From contig JAGWVP010000024.1 in the NCBI GenBank assembly GCA_018970825.1, positions 1-13,415 on the forward strand: a DNA stretch of 13,415 bases, read 5' to 3'. Below, piece by piece: positions 1-7,138 of this stretch. Position 1 is the first letter of the stretch, and every line of letters starts with the position of its first letter. Position numbers and translations under genes: made by a program. The DNA is from a bacterium (GTDB taxonomy: Bacteria > Desulfobacterota > Binatia > UBA12015). A model generated the notes under the pieces. The model did not search any database and had not been told where the DNA came from. It saw nothing but the letters and a program-made list of their open reading frames with translations.

Positions 1-2
1 AG

Positions 3-3000
3 CAGGGGCCCCGCCGCATCGTCGTGCGCTTTCCTTTCGCGGTGTGCGCGAACGACGCGACCCGCTCCTGCGCGACCAGCGCGGACTGCGTCTCGGCGGC
101 CGCGTGCAACCCGATCGACGTCGCCGGCGTCGCGAGCGCGAAGCTCACGATGACGATCCGCTACAACGACACGAGCTGGGCGGCGGCGGGAACCGCCGTG
201 CAGGCCTACAGGCTCGGCGACGACTTCACCGAGGGCAACGGGAAGACCTTCGACATCCCGGTCGACGAGACCGAGACCCGCGGGGCGGGTGCAGGCGTCA
301 CGTACAACTGCTCGACCGACTCCGACATCGTGAACACGGCGGCCGACTGCTCGCCGCAATGGAATGCCGGCAACACCTCGATCGGGGCCGCGAGCGCATC
401 GGTCCTCTTCACGTCGGCGACGTCGGGCGACGTCCAGTGGGACGTGAGGTCCGACCTGCTCGCGGGCGGCAACCGATGGCTCGTGAAGAAGTCGGTGGAG
501 GCGGACAACGGCCGGGTGAGCTTCCACTCGCGCGAGGGGGCCGCGAAGTTCGGCACTCCCGCGCTGTCGCCGCGACTCGTCGTGGTGCAGGAGCCCTACT
601 GCGGCGACGGTCACGTCGATCCGGGCGAGGACTGCGAAGACGGCAACCGGTCGAACGGCGACTGCTGCTCGTGGGACTGCAAGTTCGAGGCGGCGACGAC
701 CGTCTGCCGCGCCTCCCGGGGAGTCTGCGACGTCGTCGAGACCTGCACCGGGACGGGCCCGACCTGTCCGTCGGACTCGGTCGCCTCGTCGGGCACGCAG
801 TGCCGCGCATCGTCCGGGGAGTGCGATCCGGCGGAAGCGTGCACCGGAGCCTCGGTCGCATGCCCCGTCGACGCGCGGTCGGCCGCGGGGACCGCGTGTT
901 CGAGCGACGGCAATCCCTGTACCGCCGACCGCTGCGACGGTGCGAGCGCGTCCTGCGCACACCCTGCGGGCAACGCGGGAGCCGTCTGTCGCGCGTCGGC
1001 GGGACTCTGCGACCTGGCGGAGACCTGCACGGGCACGAGCACGAGTTGCCCGGACGACGTTCTCGCCCAGGCCGGCACCTCGTGTCGCCCGTCGGCGGGT
1101 GCCTGCGACGTGGCGGAGGCGTGCACCGGTGCCTCGGTCGCGTGTCCGGCCGACGTGGTGTCGTCCGCCGGCACGCAGTGTCGATCCTCGGCCGGCCCTT
1201 GCGACGTGGCGGAGGCGTGTACGGGAGCCTCGGCCGCATGTCCCGCGGACGGCTTCCAGCCGGCCTCGGCGACGTGTCGTCCGTCGGCTGGCGACTGCGA
1301 CGTGGCGGAGCTCTGCACGGGTTCGGCGGCGACCTGTCCCGCGGACGGCTTCCGGTCCGCGGCGACGCAGTGCCGGCCGTCCGCGGGCGAATGCGACCCG
1401 GCCGAGAATTGCACGGGGACGTCGAGTGCGTGCCCGGCGGACGCGAAGGCTTCCGCGGGGACGGGCTGCTCGAGCGACGGCAATCCCTGCACCGCGGACC
1501 GCTGCGACGGGTCGAGCGACGCCTGCGGGCACCCGGCCGGCAACCCCGGCGCGCCGTGCCGCGCGGCGACGAGCGCCTGCGACGTCGTCGAGACCTGCAC
1601 GGGCACCTCGACCGAGTGTCCGGCGGACGCGTTCCAGCCGTCGACGACGACGTGTCGTGTCGCGGCCGGACCTTGCGACGTCGTGGAGGCGTGCACGGGC
1701 ACGTCGGCGACCTGTCCCCCGGACGGGTTCAAGGCGGCGGCGACCGTGTGCCGCGACTCGGCGGGCGCGTGCGACCCGGCGGAGTCCTGCACGGGGACTT
1801 CGGCAGCCTGCCCGGCCGACCTGCGGTCGCCGCAGGGCACCGCGTGTCGTGTCTCGGCGGGTGCGTGCGACGTCGCCGAGACCTGCGACGGGACGAGCCC
1901 CGCCTGTCCCGCCGACTCCTTCCGCTCCGCGTCGACCCAGTGCCGCGCGTCGGCCGGCGCATGCGACGTCGCGGAGACCTGCCCCGGCACCTCGGCCACG
2001 TGTCCCGTGGACACGATCGCGCCCGCGGGGCACACCTGCCGCGGTGCGTCCGCCGGCGACGCCTGCGACTCGGCCGAGGTCTGCGACGGCCAGTCGAAGT
2101 CGTGCCCGATCGACGCCTACGTCGACGGCGACGTCGACGGGATTCCCGACCCCTGCGACAACTGCCCGTCGGTCGCGAACTCGAACCAGGCGGACGTCGA
2201 CCGCGACGGGATCGGGAATCTCTGCGACGCGGAGTGCACCGGGATCGTCTGCGCCCCGTTCGACTTCTGCCACTCCGAGCCCTCGTGCAACCCGCTCGAC
2301 GGCACCTGCGAGCAGGGTCCCTTCACCGGCTGCACGCTCGCTCCCGTCCGCGACGCCATGCTGCTCAGCGCCGATCGCGACACCAACGAGGGTGCCAACG
2401 ACCTCCTCGCGATCCACGAGGCCGGTCCGCGGCGGATCGCGCTCGACTTCGGGGTCGGCGCCTGCACGAACGACCCGGCCCGCGCCTGCGACGGGAATGC
2501 GGAGTGCGCGCCCGGCACCTGCCGCCCGATCGACCTCTCCGGGGTCGTGAGCGCGAGCCTCGCGCTCACGATCGCCTTCAACGACGTGAACTGGCCCGCG
2601 ACGGGCAGCCGGGTCGGTGCCTGGCCCCTCTCGCGCCACTTCGTCGAGGGGAACGGCAAGACCTTCAAGATCCCCTCGGACCAGGTCGAGACGCGCGGCA
2701 CCGGCCCCGGCGTCACCTACAACTGTCCCGACGACTCCGACATCGTGAACGAGAACGCCGACTGCGCGCAGCAGTGGAACGCGGGCCAGTCGGCGATCGG
2801 CTCCACGTCTTCGGGGGTGCTCTTCACCGCCGGGCTCTCCGGGCGCGTCGAGTGGGACGTCACCGACGACCTGCGCCCCGGCACCAACGGGTGGCTCGTG
2901 AAGAAGGACGTGGAGGGTGACGACGGACGCGTCGAGTTCTGGTCGCGCGAAGGCGCGGCCGGCGCGGGCGACGCGGCGCTCGCACCGCAGCTCGTGCTGG

Positions 3001-3800
3001 TCGGCTCGCCCGACTGCGGCGACGGCGTCGTGCAGGCGAGCGAGCAGTGCGACGACGGCAACCTCGCAGCCGGCGACTGCTGCTCGCCCGCGTGCACGAT
3101 CGAGTCCGCGGGCACGCTCTGCCGCGGCTCCGTCGGCGGCTGCGACCTCGACGAGTTCTGCGACGGCACGAGCGCCACGTGTCCGGCCGACGACACGGCC
3201 CCCGACCACGACGGCGACGGGACCTGCGACGGCCTCGACCCGTGCACGAACGTCGCCTCCCGCCAGGACTTCGCGGCGAAGGCCGCTCTCGGCCTCGCCC
3301 ACGTCGGCACGGACCCTGCCGCGGGCAACGACTCCTTCAAGCTCTCGGGGAGCTTCCCGCTCGCGCCGGGCATCTCGTTCGGCACTCTCGACCCCTCGAA
3401 GCGCGGCGCCCGGGTGGTGCTGCTCGACCGCACGGGAACGGCCGTGCTCGACGCGACGCTGCCGGCCGGCCTCTACGGTGGCGCCGGCACCCGCGGCTGG
3501 AAGACCAACGGCTCGCGCACTCTCTGGCAGTACCTCGACCGGACCGCGAGTCCGCTCGGCGGGGTCACCGACGTGAAGTCGAGCGACGCGGGCAAGGGCA
3601 AGGCCGGCGGTCTCGTGAAGTTGTCCGCGAAGGGCAAGCGGTCGAGCTATGCCGTCCGGCGAGGCGACGAGCCGTTGCGCGCGGTCGTGGCGCTGGGCGG
3701 CCGCTCGGACTCGATCGCGGGGGCGTGCGGCGAGGCCCGCTTCGACGGCGGCGCTTGCGCCTTCAACGGTGCGGGCAACGCCGTGAGCTGCAAGCGCTGA
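3..3800 (+). CDS. Giant Cys-rich secreted/surface repeat protein (DNRLRE, DUF4215, disintegrin-like repeats), 5' partial
   Basis: The reading frame is open to the left edge, so the start is missing. The GTG at 24 is not the start: residues encoded just before it (GPRRI) match the inside of the second DNRLRE copy. Domain order by base position: DNRLRE-like domain (to about 590, truncated); DUF4215/Myxococcus Cys-rich motif CGDG...CEDGN (600-689); 15 tandem 4-Cys units (705-2036, plus unit 15 from 2037); TSP3 calcium loop (2124-2228); second DNRLRE domain (about 2343-3002); second DUF4215 motif (3015-3104) with one more repeat unit; Asp-rich DGDGTCDGLD loop (about 3204-3245); C-terminal domain of about 180 residues (3261-3797) with three late cysteines. 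These families are typical of exported, disulfide-stabilised envelope proteins, so export is inferred; the signal peptide would lie outside the window. The ligand and function are unknown. The stop is TGA at 3798, followed by a strong hairpin. Confidence 0.93.
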   Translation, partial: QGPRRIVVRFPFAVCANDATRSCATSADCVSAAACNPIDVAGVASAKLTMTIRYNDTSWAAAGTAVQAYRLGDDFTEGNGKTFDIPVDETETRGAGAGVTYNCSTDSDIVNTAADCSPQWNAGNTSIGAASASVLFTSATSGDVQWDVRSDLLAGGNRWLVKKSVEADNGRVSFHSREGAAKFGTPALSPRLVVVQEPYCGDGHVDPGEDCEDGNRSNGDCCSWDCKFEAATTVCRASRGVCDVVETCTGTGPTCPSDSVASSGTQCRASSGECDPAEACTGASVACPVDARSAAGTACSSDGNPCTADRCDGASASCAHPAGNAGAVCRASAGLCDLAETCTGTSTSCPDDVLAQAGTSCRPSAGACDVAEACTGASVACPADVVSSAGTQCRSSAGPCDVAEACTGASAACPADGFQPASATCRPSAGDCDVAELCTGSAATCPADGFRSAATQCRPSAGECDPAENCTGTSSACPADAKASAGTGCSSDGNPCTADRCDGSSDACGHPAGNPGAPCRAATSACDVVETCTGTSTECPADAFQPSTTTCRVAAGPCDVVEACTGTSATCPPDGFKAAATVCRDSAGACDPAESCTGTSAACPADLRSPQGTACRVSAGACDVAETCDGTSPACPADSFRSASTQCRASAGACDVAETCPGTSATCPVDTIAPAGHTCRGASAGDACDSAEVCDGQSKSCPIDAYVDGDVDGIPDPCDNCPSVANSNQADVDRDGIGNLCDAECTGIVCAPFDFCHSEPSCNPLDGTCEQGPFTGCTLAPVRDAMLLSADRDTNEGANDLLAIHEAGPRRIALDFGVGACTNDPARACDGNAECAPGTCRPIDLSGVVSASLALTIAFNDVNWPATGSRVGAWPLSRHFVEGNGKTFKIPSDQVETRGTGPGVTYNCPDDSDIVNENADCAQQWNAGQSAIGSTSSGVLFTAGLSGRVEWDVTDDLRPGTNGWLVKKDVEGDDGRVEFWSREGAAGAGDAALAPQLVLVGSPDCGDGVVQASEQCDDGNLAAGDCCSPACTIESAGTLCRGSVGGCDLDEFCDGTSATCPADDTAPDHDGDGTCDGLDPCTNVASRQDFAAKAALGLAHVGTDPAAGNDSFKLSGSFPLAPGISFGTLDPSKRGARVVLLDRTGTAVLDATLPAGLYGGAGTRGWKTNGSRTLWQYLDRTASPLGGVTDVKSSDAGKGKAGGLVKLSAKGKRSSYAVRRGDEPLRAVVALGGRSDSIAGACGEARFDGGACAFNGAGNAVSCKR
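705..2036 (+). repeat. Tandem array of 14 Cys-rich units (32 or 30 codons), with a 15th unit fused to the TSP3 loop
   Basis: In-frame tandem units begin at 705, 801, 897, 987, 1083, 1179, 1275, 1371, 1467, 1557, 1653, 1749, 1845 and 1941; a 15th starts at 2037 and runs into the TSP3 segment. The common unit is 96 bp with pattern C-x6-C-x5-C-x6-C-x10 and consensus CRxSAGxCDxAExCTG followed by TSxxCPxD. Units 3 (897) and 9 (1467) are a 90-bp variant beginning CSSDGNPC and spaced C-x6-C-x4-C-x6-C-x9. The whole array carries about 60 cysteines, enough for about 30 disulfides if all are paired. Confidence 0.95.
2124..2228 (+). other. Thrombospondin type-3 calcium-binding repeat inside the repeat protein
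   Basis: The encoded segment starts DGDVDGIPDPCDNCPS and ends DVDRDGIGNLCD. It has the alternating Asp ladder, the CDNCP core and the closing LCD of TSP3 repeats, which bind calcium and rigidify extracellular proteins. It separates the 15-unit array from the second DNRLRE domain. A shorter Asp-rich loop (DHDGDGTCDGLD) sits in the equivalent place after the second module, around 3204-3245. Confidence 0.9.
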
Positions 3801-3831
3801 CCGTCCGCGGGCGGACCGCGATGACGGCGAA

Positions 3832-3859
3832 GGGACGGCGCTCGCGAGAGCGCCGTCCC
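3832..3859 (+). terminator. GNRA-capped 12-bp hairpin after the repeat-protein gene
   Basis: The arms gggacggcgctc and gagcgccgtccc pair perfectly over 12 bp around a GCGA tetraloop, 31 bases past the stop codon. There is no T-tract after it, so it may be an RNA 3'-end stabiliser or a terminator working without a U-run. The rest of the 3801-4050 gap shows no gene and no convincing promoter. Confidence 0.65.
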
Positions 3860-4050
3860 CTCGTGCTTCGACCGGGTCGCGGATCGCGGGCCGGTCGCGG
3901 AGACGGCGAGGGAGGTTCACCCGCCCGTCGAGGGCCCGGGAATCCCCGAAGCCCGGTCGGATTTCCGCCGCGCAAGCCGGTTCGAGGCTCGTCCCGGGCG
4001 ATCCCGGGGGCGGAGTTGACCTGTCCGTGGCGAGAAGGCAGGGTCCGGCA

Positions 4051-4575
4051 ATGAGATTCACGGCGACCGCCGCTTTCGTCCTGCTGGCTCTCGCCACCGG
4101 ACCCGTCGCCGCCTCCGCCGAGCCCGTCGCGTGCAAGGTGTGGGTGAACGCCGCCACCGCGGAGACCGACTCCGTCGGCAAGGCCGTCGTGCTCGCCGTG
4201 AAGGAGCGCCTCGCGAAATCGGAACTCTTCGACCTGGTCGACGAGGGCGAGGCCCAGCTCGAGCTCGGCATCGTCACCTTGCCGGTCGGCGGGCCCGGCG
4301 TGCAGTCGGCGATGGCGATCAACGTGATCGTGGGCGAGAAGTCTCCCTCGCCGTTTCGCTGGGGCTACCAGCTCGCCGGCAGCCTGGGGCTCAAGACCTG
4401 CGGCCGCGACGTGGTCGATACCTGCGCGCAGAGCCTGATCTCGAACCTCGACCAGCGCCTCGAGGCGCACCGCGAGGTGTTCTGCGGGGCGGTCCCGATG
4501 CGCGACGAGGAGGAACCGGTCGGCGGTCTCGGGATCCTGGGCAGTTCGCCCACGCCGGTCCCGGCTCCGCGCTGA
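4051..4575 (+). CDS. Small exported hypothetical protein with four cysteines
   Basis: It encodes 174 residues. I chose the ATG at 4051 because it gives a clean signal peptide: positive N-terminus (MRFT), hydrophobic core at residues 5-20 and an ASA-type cleavage site near residue 23. An upstream in-frame GTG at 4027 would bury this signal. The mature protein starts with a strand-helix segment (CKVWVNAAT..., then a helix through KERLAKSELF), followed by beta-rich sequence. Cysteines lie at 28, 117, 124 and 145, which could form two disulfides in the periplasm. The C-terminus is a Gly/Pro-rich tail (about 156-174). The 'constrained alpha/beta then strand' look loosely recalls LpoB/TolB-N-type periplasmic folds, but I do not recognise the family. 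It lies 34 bases upstream of the DUF115 gene on the same strand, so co-transcription is possible. Confidence 0.8.
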   Translation: MRFTATAAFVLLALATGPVAASAEPVACKVWVNAATAETDSVGKAVVLAVKERLAKSELFDLVDEGEAQLELGIVTLPVGGPGVQSAMAINVIVGEKSPSPFRWGYQLAGSLGLKTCGRDVVDTCAQSLISNLDQRLEAHREVFCGAVPMRDEEEPVGGLGILGSSPTPVPAPR

Positions 4576-4609
4576 TCGGCGCCCGCCTCGTCCATCGGAG
4601 CCTGTCGGG

Positions 4610-5437
4610 GTGGGGGGGGCGTCAGGGGGCCTGGGGCGGGCACTCTCCCGCGCACTCGCTCGGGTGCGGGCGCGACGAGATGAACTGGTGGCCGCCGCCG
4701 CTGCTGCGGGCCTGCCGATCACCGGCAACAACGTTCGCATTGCGCGACTCCGGAACCGGTTTCGAGGCCGTCGATGCTTCGTCATCGGCAACGGCCCGAG
4801 CCTCGTTCCCGGGGACCTCGACCTGCTGTCGGAAGAGTTCACGTTCGCTTCGAACAAGATCTACAAGCTCTTCTCGAGAACACGCTGGCGGCCGTCCTGC
4901 TACCTCGTGGTCGACGAGGTGATCCTGCGGCAGAACCTGGAGGACATCGATCGCGTCGAGGCGGGCCTGCGCCTCGGGCTCGCCTGTTATCGCGACCTGA
5001 TGAGAGCGGACGTCTACTTCAACAACAACCTCGGCGGAGAGAAGGCCGAACGCTTCTCCCGCAACGTCATGCACACGCTACGCTCGTCGGGCACGGTTTC
5101 CTTCCAGCTCCTGCAAATCGCCTTCCACATGGGCTTCGCCGAGGTCTATCTCCTGGGCCACGACTACAATTTCGCGGGTGCGATCTCCCGCGTCGACGGC
5201 CTGGAGCGCACCATCGGGGCCCCCGGTGGTCGACTGCACTTCGACGACGAGTACTTCCGCGAGGGCGAACGTCCCGCGGGGCAGGATCCCCGGGCAATGT
5301 ACCGCGGCATGGAAGAGGCCCGGCGGGTGTTCGAGGAGGACGGCAGGCGGATTCTGAACGCGAGTCGATCGTCCTGCCTCGACGTCTTCGAGAGGTGCGA
5401 CCTGGAAACCGTGATCGGGCGACGCCGGGAGGTGTGA
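4610..5437 (+). CDS. DUF115/MptE-like (CstI-like) protein, probable surface-glycan enzyme
   Basis: It encodes 275 residues. The GTG at 4610 follows a GGAG ribosome-binding site (4597-4600) at 9-base spacing; the alternative GTG at 4664 would shorten the N-terminus only. After an Arg/Ala-rich helix (about 5-35), the core begins with CFVIGNGPSL (GNGPSL at 60-65), then FASNKIY (79-85), a conserved VVDE (100-103), and a C-terminal block from SSGTVSFQLLQ (159-169) to YLLGHDYNF (180-188). This order matches the 6-hydroxymethylpterin diphosphokinase MptE-like/DUF115 family. It is also reminiscent of GT42 sialyltransferases such as Campylobacter CstI, which share the GNGPSL, SNK/CNQ and SGV...LSGIDF motifs. 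In bacteria DUF115 proteins commonly lie among capsule, LPS or flagellin-glycosylation genes. Substrate and reaction cannot be told from sequence. A GT9 gene lies 2.2 kb downstream. Confidence 0.8.
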   Translation: MGGASGGLGRALSRALARVRARRDELVAAAAAAGLPITGNNVRIARLRNRFRGRRCFVIGNGPSLVPGDLDLLSEEFTFASNKIYKLFSRTRWRPSCYLVVDEVILRQNLEDIDRVEAGLRLGLACYRDLMRADVYFNNNLGGEKAERFSRNVMHTLRSSGTVSFQLLQIAFHMGFAEVYLLGHDYNFAGAISRVDGLERTIGAPGGRLHFDDEYFREGERPAGQDPRAMYRGMEEARRVFEEDGRRILNASRSSCLDVFERCDLETVIGRRREV

Positions 5438-5558
5438 ACTCGTCCACGGACTCACGGCGCCTCTCGGCGGCGTCGTCGGACGACTTGAAGGGGTGCCGCA
5501 TTCGTCGTCTTCTCCACCGACGGCCGAGGTGGCCGTCCTTGAGGAGAAGGGGGCTCGC

Positions 5559-6395
5559 ATGCAGCTGCAGGACAAGGTCGCGCTGGTCACCGGGGCCGGC
5601 TCGGGGCTCGGGCGGGAGATCTCGCTCGCATTCGCGCGCGAGGGCGCTCGCGTGTTCGCGACCGACCTCGACGAGCGCTCGGCGGCCGAGACCGCGGCCG
5701 AGTGCGGGCGGGCGACGCCCGGGGCCGCCTCCTGCCGCTGCGACGTCGCCGATCCGGGGTCGGTACGGGAGGCCTTCGTGCGTCTCGACGAGACGATGGG
5801 CGGCCTCGACGTGCTCGTCAACAACGCCGGGGTCGTGCACTCCGACCCCGCTTACCTGGAGCACGTGAACCGGACGCAGGCGCAGCAGGTCGCCGAACTG
5901 ATGGCCGGTGGACCGATCACGACGCACTGGCGCACGATCGAGCTTCTCACCGACGAGATGTTCGACCGGATGCTGCGGGTCCACCTCTACGGCACGTTCC
6001 ACTGCACCCGCGAGGCCCTGCCGCGCATGCGGGTCCAGGGCCGCGGCGGCCGCATCGTCAACATGGGTTCGATCATGGGGACGGCCTCGATGCTCGGCGC
6101 GCCGGACTATTGCGCGGCGAAGGGGGCGATCCTCGCCTTCACCCGCGCGACCGCCCGCGAGGCCGCGTCGTACGACGTGCTCGTGAACGCGATCGCGCCC
6201 GGGTACGTCGAGACGCCGCTGCTCGTGAACGTCGAGCCCGCGGCGAAGCAGATGATCGCGCTGCAGACGCCGCTTCGGCGACTCGGCGAGCCGGCCGACG
6301 TCGCCGCCGCCGCGGTCTACCTGGCCGGACCGGGTGGACGCTTCGTCACGGGGCAGACGTTGTCGCCCAACGGCGGGATCTACATGTCGCAGTGA
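5559..6395 (+). CDS. SDR family NAD(P)-dependent oxidoreductase
   Basis: It encodes 278 residues. The ATG at 5559 is set by a strong GAGGAGAAGG site at 5541-5550 with 8-base spacing; an earlier in-frame start near 5493 would add unrelated sequence. Rossmann fold features: TGAGSGLG (11-18), Asp36 at the end of beta-2 (suggesting NAD over NADP), CDVAD (61-65), NNAG (88-91), catalytic Ser171, Tyr184 and Lys188 (YCAAK), then PGYVETP (214-220) and a C-terminal GG region. Two oddities: about 30 extra residues follow NNAG (roughly 93-125), and His142 sits where the usual Asn of the N-S-Y-K tetrad lies (RVHLYGTF), as also seen in the HSD17B4-type group. The substrate is not predictable. A small gacggcc/ggccgtc hairpin (5519-5537) lies just before the ribosome-binding site. 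The gene converges on the lipoprotein gene with a single base between stops. Confidence 0.92.
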   Translation: MQLQDKVALVTGAGSGLGREISLAFAREGARVFATDLDERSAAETAAECGRATPGAASCRCDVADPGSVREAFVRLDETMGGLDVLVNNAGVVHSDPAYLEHVNRTQAQQVAELMAGGPITTHWRTIELLTDEMFDRMLRVHLYGTFHCTREALPRMRVQGRGGRIVNMGSIMGTASMLGAPDYCAAKGAILAFTRATAREAASYDVLVNAIAPGYVETPLLVNVEPAAKQMIALQTPLRRLGEPADVAAAAVYLAGPGGRFVTGQTLSPNGGIYMSQ

Positions 6396-6396
6396 C

Positions 6397-6969
6397 TCAC
6401 GGTGTGGTCGCGGCGCCGAGCGCGTCCATCGCCGCGGCGAGACCGGCGACCTTGCCTGGGTCGGCCGGTCCGTCGGTGCGCCAGGAGATCCGCCCGCCGT
6501 CGTCGAGCAGGAGGGTGCCGATGCTCTCGCGCCGGGCCCCGACGGCGGCGAGGAAACCGTCGCGGTCGGTGTAGACCGTGACCGTGCGCCGGCGTGCGGC
6601 CTCGTCGGGGATGCCGGCCCGCATGCCGTTGTTCAGCCAGAAGCGGAAGGGTGCCGACGACGAGCCGATGACCGGGACCTCGTAGAGCCGGGCGGACGGC
6701 CGCGCGGCGAGCAGCGGCTCGACGGCGCGGATCCACGTGTCGACGTCGGCCTGCTGCTCGCGCTCGAAGGCGACGACCACGATCCGAGGGGAGCCCGACA
6801 GCCCGGAGGGAAGTCGCACCTCGCGTCCCTCGAGATCGATTCCGGTGACATCGGGGAAGCCGGAGGAGACCGGCCGGAGCGGCGAGTTCGTGCCCGCTCC
6901 GATGCAGCCCCCGAGGAGCGCCGAGGCGACGGCGAGAAGGGCGGCGAACGGCGACCGGAGGGAACTCAT
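6397..6969 (-). CDS. Lipoprotein with thioredoxin-like/ATP10-like fold
   Basis: It encodes 190 residues. The N-terminus is a lipoprotein signal: MSSLR, a hydrophobic stretch, and a lipobox LGGC with Cys22 as the lipidation site. The mature part begins with a linker and DLEGREVRLPSGL, a beta strand IVVVAFEREQQADV (about 63-76), then TWI (78-80), VPVIGSS, a GMRAGIPD segment with following Arg/Thr, a strand TVTVYTDRDGF, and a last strand TLLLDDGGRISWRTDG. This order resembles the ATP10/peroxiredoxin-like set of thioredoxin-fold proteins that keep the fold but lack a CxxC motif, so a redox role is unlikely and a chaperone or assembly role is speculative. The family assignment is from memory of the motif pattern. 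The start codon at 6969 faces the VOC gene across a 169-base divergent gap. Confidence 0.8.
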   Translation of the reverse strand: MSSLRSPFAALLAVASALLGGCIGAGTNSPLRPVSSGFPDVTGIDLEGREVRLPSGLSGSPRIVVVAFEREQQADVDTWIRAVEPLLAARPSARLYEVPVIGSSSAPFRFWLNNGMRAGIPDEAARRRTVTVYTDRDGFLAAVGARRESIGTLLLDDGGRISWRTDGPADPGKVAGLAAAMDALGAATTP

Positions 6970-7008
6970 GGACGGAGACTCGCCGCGGACGCCCGGAAGG
7001 GCAAGCGG

Positions 7009-7026
7009 CCCGGGGCGTGCCCCGGG
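7009..7026. promoter_or_regulatory. GC palindrome in the divergent gap between lipoprotein and VOC genes
   Basis: cccgggg-cgtg-ccccggg is a perfect 7-bp inverted repeat, 40 bases upstream of the lipoprotein start and about 113 bases upstream of the VOC start. It could be a two-fold operator or simply a chance GC hairpin; nothing else supports a regulator. Confidence 0.25.
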
Positions 7027-7079
7027 GGTGCGCCTTCGCGACTCGTCCTCGGCCTTCGAGACGGCGGCGTCCCGGTCGG

Positions 7080-7109
7080 TTGACTCTCCGGGGCCGTGTG
7101 GTCCCTATC
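7080..7109 (+). promoter_or_regulatory. Possible promoter of the VOC gene
   Basis: TTGACT (7080-7085) is a good -35 box. The best -10 at 18-base spacing is CCTATC (7104-7109), which matches poorly. The predicted transcript start would lie about 25 bases before the ATG at 7139, leaving room for the GAGGAGA ribosome-binding site. Confidence 0.3.
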
Positions 7110-7138
7110 GGGGCAACTTCATCCAGAGGAGACTCCGC

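Noticed and set aside
611..2035. A 474-codon open frame on the minus strand opposite the Cys-rich array (and a long +2 frame at 44-2920)
   Set aside because: The 96-bp unit is a multiple of three and GC-rich, so open frames recur on every strand and phase; the sense frame has clear domains and these do not.
705..2036. The repeat array as a CRISPR or other nucleic-acid array
   Set aside because: Repeats are in frame, diverged at third positions, with conserved cysteines; it is a protein repeat.
4016..4044. TTGACC as a promoter -35 for the 4051 gene
   Set aside because: No acceptable -10 at 16-18 bases (CAGGGT at best), and it would overlap the start codon region.
3763..4857. A long minus-strand open frame across 3763-4857
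   Set aside because: It is Arg/Pro-rich, antisense to two plausible genes, spans a hairpin, and has no recognisable domain.
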